Assembly: GCA_038244055.1 (NCBI GenBank)
Contig: JBBRTW010000414.1
Span: forward strand, 1-6,585
DNA: 6,585 bases
From: DASPKW01 sp038244055
GTDB taxonomy: Bacteria; Planctomycetota; Phycisphaerae; Tepidisphaerales; Tepidisphaeraceae
Direction: 5' to 3'
Shown here: piece after piece, positions 1 through 4,960 of the stretch
Numbering within the stretch: the first letter of the stretch is position 1
Layout of the letters: each line of letters starts with the position of its first letter
Program-made: the position numbers and the translations under genes
Notes under the pieces: model-generated
What the model was told of the DNA's origin: nothing
Databases searched by the model: none
What the model saw: the letters and a program-made list of their open reading frames with translations, nothing else

Positions 1-1072
1 CGCGGGGATGGTCAACCTCGAACCCCTCATCGCCGGCGAGCGCGAGATGGTCTATCAGGTCCGCACCTTCGAGAACTTCCGTCGCGATTTCGTCATCAAC
101 GTCGCCACGCAGTATTTCCGCCTGATCAACCTCCAGCAGGCCGTGCTGGATCGCCGGCTGAACTACCAGACCTACATCACCCTGACCGAGCGCTCCCGCG
201 CCCTCTACGCTTCGGGCCGGGTTGCCTTCCTGGATTTACAGCGTTCGCTTCAGGAGCAGTTGTCGGCCGAGAATGACCTGATTAATGCCCAGGAAACCTA
301 CTTCAGCGCGCTCGATGATTTCAAACTCCTTCTTGGAATGGCGACGGATCAGACGCTGGAAGTCGTGCCCGTGGAGCTCGATGTCGATCTGCCCAAGGAT
401 ATCAACGAAGACAAAGCCGTCGAGCTGGCCCTGAAGTATCGCCTGGATTTACAGACTGCCCGGGACCAGGTCGAAGACACCCGCCGCCGCGTCGAGAACG
501 CCCGCAACGGGCTTCTGCCGGATCTGACGATTTCCGGGCAGGCTTCGATCGGAAATGAAGCCGACAAAAACCCGGCCTCCCATTTCGACCAGCGCTCGCA
601 AACCTATTCCGCGCGGATGGATCTGGATCTGCCCATCGACCGCGTCGCCGAGCGCAATACCTACCGGACCGCGCTGATCCTGGTGCGGCGCTCGCAGCGC
701 AATCTGGAGAACGTGCGCGATACGATCGTCTCCGACGTCCGCGAATCGATCCGCCTGCTGCGGCAGTCGCAACTTTCCCTCCAGATCCAGCGGCAGGGTA
801 TTGACCTCGCCCAGAAGCGCCGCGAGAACGCTTACGAACTCTTGCGGAGCGGGAAATCCAACAGCACCCGCGATCTGGTCGAAGCCCAGAGCTCGCTTCT
901 GCGTGCCCGCGACCTTTATGAAAACGCCCGCGCCGCTCAACAGATACAAGTCCTGCGATTTCTCAGAAACAGCGGAACCATGCGTCTGGACCCCTCCGCC
1001 GGGGCGGTCGGACAGGCATTGGACCGCCTGGGTGAAAAACCCGGGTCGAACATGCTGCCCGAAACACGGTAG
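1..1072 (+). CDS. TolC-family outer-membrane efflux protein, 5'-truncated by the window edge
   Basis: This is the channel protein of a tripartite export system. It would form a trimer spanning the outer membrane and periplasm and dock onto the adaptor encoded next door. The reading frame is open through base 2, and the residues before the first internal Met (base 8) read Ala-Gly, so the true start, signal peptide and first helices lie outside. Numbering from that Met: long amphipathic helices fill about 20-110; residues 138-170 form the helix entering the second structural repeat; 168-177 (GLLPDLTISG) is the turn into a beta strand typical of the family; 197-210 is the paired strand; 225-320 holds the last two long helices rich in Arg, Gln and Leu. 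The 30-residue tail is low in structure. The stop is TAG at 1070-1072. The two-repeat helix/strand order is the family's; assignment to a specific substrate is not possible. Confidence 0.9.
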   Translation, partial: AGMVNLEPLIAGEREMVYQVRTFENFRRDFVINVATQYFRLINLQQAVLDRRLNYQTYITLTERSRALYASGRVAFLDLQRSLQEQLSAENDLINAQETYFSALDDFKLLLGMATDQTLEVVPVELDVDLPKDINEDKAVELALKYRLDLQTARDQVEDTRRRVENARNGLLPDLTISGQASIGNEADKNPASHFDQRSQTYSARMDLDLPIDRVAERNTYRTALILVRRSQRNLENVRDTIVSDVRESIRLLRQSQLSLQIQRQGIDLAQKRRENAYELLRSGKSNSTRDLVEAQSSLLRARDLYENARAAQQIQVLRFLRNSGTMRLDPSAGAVGQALDRLGEKPGSNMLPETR

Positions 1073-1166
1073 TATGATAGAATCCCTGACCGGGTTGCCG
1101 GGCGGGTGGAGGACAAAATCCCCGGGCCGTTGGGCATAGGCGGATCACGTCAGGCGAAACGAGTTT

Positions 1167-2816
1167 ATGAGCGTAGTCAGCGTACCAAGCGATCTCCCTT
1201 CGAGCCGGCGGCTGCCGCTGCCGGTTATTGTCCTGGGTCTGGTTGCGCTTTTAGCCGGAGCCGCGTATTACTTCAGGGATACGTTTTTCCACACCAGCCA
1301 GTCCTCGGCACTGGTGGGAACGTTTCAGCCCGCGCTGATCGCGGACCTCGACGTGCGCCTGAACAAAGATGGCGAGCTCCAGGCCGTCAACAACATTGAA
1401 GTCGTCAACAAGGTCGAGGGAATCAACACCATCGTCGAGCTGATCAAGGAGGGCGAGTTCGTCCACAAGGGCAAGACCCTGGTCGTGCTCGATTCATCCA
1501 ACATCCGCGAGAAGTGGGACCTGAGCGTGCTCGATCTCCAGAACGCCGAGGCGGCGCTGTCTCAATCCCAGGAAGCCAAGGATATTCAGGAAGCCACCAA
1601 TAAGGCCAATCTCCAGGCCGCAGAACTCGATTTCGAAGTCGCCAAGATCGAGCTGCAGGAATACACCGAAGGCCTCGCCAAGCAGGCCCGCTCCGAGGCC
1701 GAGACCAAGGTGCGCATGGCCGAGATCATGGTCAAGAATAAGGAGGAGGACCTGGCCACCACCCGCAACCTGTTCGCGAAGGGTTTCGTGACCGCGGCCG
1801 ATGTGAAAAAGGCGGAGCTGGAATTGCTGACCTGCCAGAACGACATGAACAAGGCGGAGACCGATCTTCAGGTGCTGAAGGATTTTACGCACATGAAGAA
1901 CATGGCGACCAAAAAGAGCGCTGTCGCCCAGGCCGAGCAGAAATTCGAGCGCACCAAAAAAGAAAACTCCGCCTCGATGAACAAGTGCATCGCCGCCCTT
2001 CGCCAGGCGCAGCAGGCGCTGGCGTTGCGAAAAGAACTGACCTCCAAGCTCAAGGAGCAGCTCGATAACTGCACGATCATTGCCCCGGCCGATGGCATGG
2101 TCGTCTACGCCTCTTCCAGCGACCGCAGCGGCGCTGAACCGATCAAGGAAGGCGGCAACGTCCGCAATCTCCAGGTGCTTCTCCGCCTGCCGGACACCGG
2201 CTCGATGAAAGCCGTCGTGCGCGTGCAGGAGGGGCAGGTCTCCAAGCTCCGCGTCGATGACAACAACCCCATGCGGGCGACGGTGACGGTCGTCGGCTAC
2301 AAAAAGCCGATCGGCGCATCGATCTCCAAGATCAGCGTTCTGGCCGACTCCAGCCAGCGCTGGTGGAACCCGGACCTCAAGGAATACCCGGTGGAACTGG
2401 TCCTGGATGAAACGCCCGCCAACTGCAAGCCCGGCCTGGGCTGCCAGGTGGAAGTGCTGATGGACCGCCGGCCCAAGGTGCTGACGATTCCGCTCACCTC
2501 GATCTATTCGCAGGGAAACCAGAGCTTCGTGTTCGTGCGCGACGGCGTATCGGTCCGTCCCGCCGAAGTGAAAATCGGCGCGACCAACGACACCCACGCC
2601 GAAATCAAGGAAGGGATCGAAGCGGGCACCGATGTCCTGCTTCTCCAGCCCGGCCAGGGCCGCGCCTTGTTGGAGAAGGCGGGGATCAAAGTCCAGCCCA
2701 CGACACGTCCGGGAGATAATATGAAGCCCGGCCGCGGCAAGAGAAACGCCGGTGCCGGCGGCAACGCCCCCCGAGCCGAAAGCAGCGGCGCGGCGGCGAT
2801 CAAAGCGAAGCTGTAA
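1167..2816 (+). CDS. HlyD/MacA-type periplasmic adaptor (membrane fusion protein)
   Basis: A 549-residue adaptor expected to link an inner-membrane pump to the TolC-type channel encoded upstream. Visible parts in order: a cytoplasmic N-terminus ending in Arg-Arg; one membrane anchor at about 18-36; the first half of a lipoyl/barrel-sandwich domain at about 75-112; a long charged alpha-helical hairpin at about 116-300, rich in Glu, Lys, Ala and Gln; the second lipoyl half at 301-345 (the CTIIAPADGMVV motif at 302-313 is diagnostic); a beta-barrel at about 345-432; a membrane-proximal domain at about 436-505; and a Gly/Ala/basic tail at 511-549. The hairpin tip (about 197-216, LFAKGFVTAADVKKA) resembles the channel-binding tip of AcrA/MacA, with L202 and T209 matching the Leu and Ser of the RLS motif but the Arg not conserved in place. 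The 94-bp gap from the channel gene suggests one operon. The Shine-Dalgarno is weak, so the start rests on the N-terminal anchor layout. Substrate unknown. Confidence 0.92.
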   Translation: MSVVSVPSDLPSSRRLPLPVIVLGLVALLAGAAYYFRDTFFHTSQSSALVGTFQPALIADLDVRLNKDGELQAVNNIEVVNKVEGINTIVELIKEGEFVHKGKTLVVLDSSNIREKWDLSVLDLQNAEAALSQSQEAKDIQEATNKANLQAAELDFEVAKIELQEYTEGLAKQARSEAETKVRMAEIMVKNKEEDLATTRNLFAKGFVTAADVKKAELELLTCQNDMNKAETDLQVLKDFTHMKNMATKKSAVAQAEQKFERTKKENSASMNKCIAALRQAQQALALRKELTSKLKEQLDNCTIIAPADGMVVYASSSDRSGAEPIKEGGNVRNLQVLLRLPDTGSMKAVVRVQEGQVSKLRVDDNNPMRATVTVVGYKKPIGASISKISVLADSSQRWWNPDLKEYPVELVLDETPANCKPGLGCQVEVLMDRRPKVLTIPLTSIYSQGNQSFVFVRDGVSVRPAEVKIGATNDTHAEIKEGIEAGTDVLLLQPGQGRALLEKAGIKVQPTTRPGDNMKPGRGKRNAGAGGNAPRAESSGAAAIKAKL

Positions 2817-2851
2817 GCGCAAAACGCCCCGCCCGCCCCTTCATTTCACTT

Positions 2852-3637
2852 CTACCGCTTTCCCGCCGCGCGCAGGAGCGAATCCGCCCAGGCGGCCTCT
2901 TCGCCTTTCAGCGGCGGCTCACAATTCGCCTTGTAATCAAGCTGGCGAAAATACCGACCGCTTTCATACGCATCATCGACTAGCGTCTGCATGTCGACGC
3001 GAACTTCCGGATCATTTGGTCGAAGTGGGATTCTTATTTCAGGCAACCGTTCCTTCAAATCGACGGGAAAAAGGTGAACGGCCATCGAATCTTCTGGAAC
3101 GCGAAACGCAATACGGTATGCAGTTGAAAGCCGGGCGCTCGGGCGGTGTGGCAGCATGAGTTGCTGCCAGTCCCCCGCGCGCACCAGATCGATTTCGACG
3201 AAGTTGACGCCTGCCGCCAGTAAGTCCGCGCGCTTGATTCGAAAAGCCCTCATGCCCACGCCACGCTTGTTGCTCGGACTGAGGAATTCAATCACTGTGA
3301 TCAAGCGGTTATTTGCCGCCTCAATGATTTGTACAAAGCGCTCTTTGACCGGGTCGAGTTCGACCACGACGCGATACGGTGCCAGCACTCCCGCCGCGAC
3401 GGATTGATTTTCCTCAATGTCGACAATCGGAGGCACTTCGGCAATCCGCACATCCGCCCGAAATGCATGTTCTTCGTCGAGGTCCGCCTCGACCGCGACT
3501 CGCTGTTCAACTTTCGCGATGAGGTCCTCGGGCAATCGTTGGTTGAGCGCGACGCGCGCCTCGATGGCCAATGTCGCATGCACATCCAGCCAGTGCTGCT
3601 CGAGATACGGGTCCATGCCTGGGAAAGGGCTTTTCAT
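2852..3637 (-). CDS. DUF4058 family protein
   Basis: A complete 261-residue protein of a family with no established function, common in cyanobacteria, planctomycetes and chloroflexi. The N-terminus MKSPFPGMDPYLE followed by W16 and H20 is the family signature and fixes the start at 3637, although the frame stays open upstream to 4687. Other conserved-looking blocks are 116-125 (IEFLSPSNKR), K135 in a short helix, and 146-155 (FVEIDLVRAG). There is no signal peptide or membrane segment, so it is probably cytoplasmic. It is convergent with the adaptor gene (35 bp between stops, no hairpin seen) and divergent from the 166-aa gene, with 78 bp between starts. No Shine-Dalgarno precedes the ATG; a TATAAT lies 9 nt upstream instead. 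The E-x(n)-K / ExD spacing of the two middle blocks could suggest a nuclease-like fold, but that is speculation. Confidence 0.87.
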   Translation of the reverse strand: MKSPFPGMDPYLEQHWLDVHATLAIEARVALNQRLPEDLIAKVEQRVAVEADLDEEHAFRADVRIAEVPPIVDIEENQSVAAGVLAPYRVVVELDPVKERFVQIIEAANNRLITVIEFLSPSNKRGVGMRAFRIKRADLLAAGVNFVEIDLVRAGDWQQLMLPHRPSARLSTAYRIAFRVPEDSMAVHLFPVDLKERLPEIRIPLRPNDPEVRVDMQTLVDDAYESGRYFRQLDYKANCEPPLKGEEAAWADSLLRAAGKR

Positions 3638-3646
3638 CACAGCCCG

Positions 3647-3652
3647 ATTATA
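3647..3652 (-). promoter_or_regulatory. Candidate -10 box (TATAAT) of the DUF4058 gene
   Basis: Read on the minus strand, a perfect TATAAT ends 9 nt before the ATG at 3637. Transcription starting 6-7 nt after the box would leave only 2-3 nt of leader, consistent with the lack of a Shine-Dalgarno. The -35 position (about 3670-3675) does not match TTGACA; it is covered by a palindrome. Confidence 0.45.
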
Positions 3653-3662
3653 CCCACAGCGA

Positions 3663-3676
3663 TCGCACAAGTGCGA
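3663..3676. promoter_or_regulatory. 14-bp palindrome between divergent promoters, candidate operator
   Basis: TCGCACAAGTGCGA consists of two perfect 6-bp arms around AA. It lies where the -35 box of the DUF4058 promoter would fall and 26 bp before the plus-strand -10 box, so a dimeric regulator bound here could affect both genes. No regulator gene lies in the window, and a 14-bp palindrome can arise by chance. Confidence 0.3.
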
Positions 3677-3702
3677 GATATTCCCCCCCGCCCCTTTCCG
3701 GT

Positions 3703-3708
3703 TATCAT
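3703..3708 (+). promoter_or_regulatory. Candidate -10 box (TATCAT) of the 166-aa gene
   Basis: TATCAT ends 7 nt before the ATG at 3716, so the transcript could start at or within a base or two of the start codon. There is no Shine-Dalgarno. A run of seven C (3683-3689) occupies the spacer and there is no recognisable -35. Confidence 0.35.
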
Positions 3709-3715
3709 ATCCCCG

Positions 3716-4216
3716 ATGTTCGACCGAAGTTTCATCCAGTGGTGGGTTGGCCGGGTTACGCCGTTCCGCGATGTGACTCCCGAAAAACTCGAGGCCGAGC
3801 GCGAGGCCATCGAGCACCTTCAGGAATACAACAAGCACTACACCGATTTCCTCCAGGATGCAGTTTTTCCGGTGGTCGATGATCTGGTCAAACTGCTGGC
3901 CAAGAGCCGGGTCGTCCATCGCGTTTCGACCTGGGGCAACCAGCTCGCCATGCGCGTCCACCTGACCTGGCGCTGGGGCGAGCTGGTCATCTCCCAGACC
4001 CACGAAGACTGCGTCACCTTCGAGCATCACATCATCACCGAAGGCGAAAAGCGCGGCGAAGAACGCGCCGATGACCATTCCCATCAGTACGACCTGCGCG
4101 ATCCCCTCCCCAAGACCATCGCCGAGCAGGAATTGCAGTTTTTCCTCGGCCGGTTGGCCCAGGACCTGGTCGAACCCGACACCGAGCCGGAGATTCCGCC
4201 GGGGAAAGAGGAGTAG
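3716..4216 (+). CDS. Hypothetical protein, 166 aa, unknown function
   Basis: I do not recognise this family. The predicted product is soluble: no signal peptide or membrane segment. It opens with an aromatic-rich stretch (FIQWWVGRV, 5-13), then a helical, acidic region (22-62) with several aromatic residues, then a probable beta sheet (64-110) with Trp73, Trp85, Trp87 and His83, and a charged C-terminal part with HSH at 121-123 and an acidic/proline tail. The frame is open back to 3329, but the upstream part is antisense to the well-supported DUF4058 gene, so ATG 3716 is the sensible start; it also directly follows a -10-like box. The last codons run straight into the heptamer array: the final seven bases including TAG (GGAGTAG) already resemble a repeat unit. 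It could be a lineage-specific conserved protein; base composition is like its neighbours. Confidence 0.7.
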   Translation: MFDRSFIQWWVGRVTPFRDVTPEKLEAEREAIEHLQEYNKHYTDFLQDAVFPVVDDLVKLLAKSRVVHRVSTWGNQLAMRVHLTWRWGELVISQTHEDCVTFEHHIITEGEKRGEERADDHSHQYDLRDPLPKTIAEQELQFFLGRLAQDLVEPDTEPEIPPGKEE

Positions 4217-4293
4217 GCAGTGGGCAGGGGGCAGTCGGCAGTGGGCAGTGGGCAGTCGGCAGTCGGCAGTCGGCAGTCGGCAGAGGGCGATAG
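4217..4293 (+). repeat. Heptanucleotide tandem array A, unit GCAGTCG/GCAGTGG, 11 units
   Basis: Eleven consecutive 7-bp units start on the base after the TAG stop of the 166-aa gene. In order they read GCAGTGG, GCAGGGG, GCAGTCG, GCAGTGG twice, GCAGTCG four times, GCAGAGG and a decayed GCGATAG. The first four bases are constant except in the last unit. Because 7 is not a multiple of 3, any peptide read through it changes frame with copy number, so it is not coding. It resembles the short tandemly repeated repetitive (STRR) heptamers of cyanobacteria. Confidence 0.92.
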
Positions 4294-4363
4294 GCGGAAA
4301 AACGGAGACGTTCAAGGGATGGATGACGGAATTTAGAAGAATGGGCGAATTGGATGTTAATTT

Positions 4364-4391
4364 CATCCTCCATCCTTTATCCTTTATCCTC
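4364..4391 (+). repeat. Heptanucleotide tandem array B, unit YATCCTY, 4 units
   Basis: Four units, CATCCTC, CATCCTT, TATCCTT, TATCCTC, lie 18 bp upstream of the STAS start codon. Its unit differs from array A (76 bp upstream) and array C. A related GGATGGATGA at 4317-4326 could pair imperfectly with 4363-4376, giving a bulged hairpin; this is weak. Confidence 0.72.
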
Positions 4392-4400
4392 CCGCACATC

Positions 4401-4404
4401 GAGG
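4401..4404 (+). promoter_or_regulatory. Shine-Dalgarno GAGG that fixes the STAS gene start
   Basis: GAGG sits 5 nt before ATG 4410. The frame is open far upstream, including a Met at 4323, but that extension is translated from repeat array B and adds nothing STAS-like. This site and the domain boundary favour 4410. Confidence 0.6.
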
Positions 4405-4409
4405 CTGCT

Positions 4410-4751
4410 ATGACGAACCTGAATCGAACCGAGCGTGAAGGCGTGACGGTGCTCCGGCTGGATGGGAGCCTGACCCAGGAAGAGGTTCTCAACGTCGAGC
4501 GCTCCTTCCACGATGCCACCCACCGCGATGGGGCCGCGGTCGTCGTCGATCTGTCCAACGTCGATTTCCTCGCCACCCCCGCCATCGCCATGTTTCTCGA
4601 AGCCGCCATCACCCTCCGCGACAGCGGCGGCCGGATCGTCGTCTCGGGCCCGCAGCCGCGCATCGACCAAATCCTCAAATGCCTCAAACTCGATCGCGTC
4701 CTGCCGGTTTGTTCGACGGTGGATGAGGGCGTGAATATCGTGAAGAAGTAG
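4410..4751 (+). CDS. Single-domain STAS protein (anti-sigma factor antagonist type)
   Basis: A 113-residue protein that is all STAS domain, of the kind that binds anti-sigma-factor kinases or sits in stressosome-like switches in the cytoplasm. Visible elements: strand 12-17 followed by DGSLTQEE (18-25); helix 26-38; strand 42-48 (AAVVVDLSNV); the switch loop at 52-59 (DFLATPAI); helix 60-72; GGRIVVSGP (73-81); a C-terminal helix-strand-helix. In SpoIIAA the loop reads D-S-S-G and the second Ser is phosphorylated; aligned here these are A55, T56, P57, A58. The phosphorylated position is therefore Pro, with T56 the only nearby hydroxyl. Either T56 substitutes or the protein is not phospho-switched. 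No partner kinase or sigma factor is adjacent. The gene is flanked on both sides by heptamer arrays. Fold confidence is high; pathway unknown. Confidence 0.9.
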   Translation: MTNLNRTEREGVTVLRLDGSLTQEEVLNVERSFHDATHRDGAAVVVDLSNVDFLATPAIAMFLEAAITLRDSGGRIVVSGPQPRIDQILKCLKLDRVLPVCSTVDEGVNIVKK

Positions 4752-4828
4752 TTGCGGGTTGTGAGTTGTGAGTTACGGGTTGTGAGTTGTGAGTTGCGAG
4801 TTGCGGGTTGCGAGTTGCGGGTTGTGAG
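4752..4828 (+). repeat. Heptanucleotide tandem array C, unit TTGYGRG, 11 units
   Basis: Eleven consecutive 7-bp units begin on the base after the STAS TAG stop: TTGCGGG, TTGTGAG twice, TTACGGG, TTGTGAG twice, TTGCGAG, TTGCGGG, TTGCGAG, TTGCGGG, TTGTGAG. Variation is limited to three positions and is all transitions (C/T, A/G, and one G to A). The array runs almost directly into an inverted repeat at 4831. It is non-coding by the same frame argument as array A. Confidence 0.93.
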
Positions 4829-4830
4829 TC

Positions 4831-4895
4831 AGGGTCAGGAGCCGGCCACCAGAATGCCAAGCTCGCAGAACGACCGTCCCCCGGCTCCTGACCCT
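4831..4895. repeat. 15-bp perfect inverted repeat with 35-nt loop
   Basis: AGGGTCAGGAGCCGG at 4831-4845 is the exact reverse complement of 4881-4895. The stem has 11 G/C pairs and the loop (4846-4880) shows no further strong pairing. No T-run follows (TTTCGCG), so it is not a standard intrinsic terminator, although it lies between two co-directional genes and could still act on transcript ends. It may be a small dispersed palindromic repeat or a structured RNA; copies elsewhere in the genome would decide. Confidence 0.75.
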
Positions 4896-4946
4896 TTCGC
4901 GTGGATGGCCGGAGCAGTCCAATTCCAGATCGTACCGCTCGACTCT

Positions 4947-4952
4947 GAAGGG
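4947..4952 (+). promoter_or_regulatory. Shine-Dalgarno-like GAAGGG before the zinc-ribbon gene
   Basis: GAAGGG is 8 nt before ATG 4961, with normal spacing. It supports this start, which also places the first zinc-ligand cysteines near the N-terminus. Confidence 0.5.
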
Positions 4953-4960
4953 AATTCAAC

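Noticed and set aside
1073..1078. TATGAT after the channel stop as a promoter for the adaptor
   Set aside because: It is about 90 bp from the start codon with no -35 match, and the gene pair is most simply an operon.
1494..2822. 442-codon open frame on the minus strand
   Set aside because: It is antisense to the strongly supported adaptor gene; its His/Gly/Arg/Leu-rich text is what GC-rich DNA gives in the opposite strand and matches no family.
3659..3666. GCGATCGC, the HIP1 octamer of cyanobacteria
   Set aside because: I noticed only this one copy in 6.6 kb, whereas HIP1 genomes have it about every kilobase or less; it is likely chance.
3329..3715. N-terminal extension of the 166-aa protein
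   Set aside because: It lies antisense to the 5' half of the DUF4058 gene; ATG 3716 follows a -10-like box.
4217..4293. CRISPR array
   Set aside because: Units are 7 bp and contiguous, with no spacers.
4071..4409. N-terminal extension of the STAS frame
   Set aside because: It overlaps the 166-aa gene out of frame and is translated from arrays A and B. A Shine-Dalgarno and the domain boundary place the start at 4410.
3638..4687. Upstream extension of the DUF4058 frame (350 more codons)
   Set aside because: The family's N-terminal signature starts at 3637. The extension is antisense to two other genes and passes through heptamer arrays, giving peptides such as LPTADCRLPTAHC.
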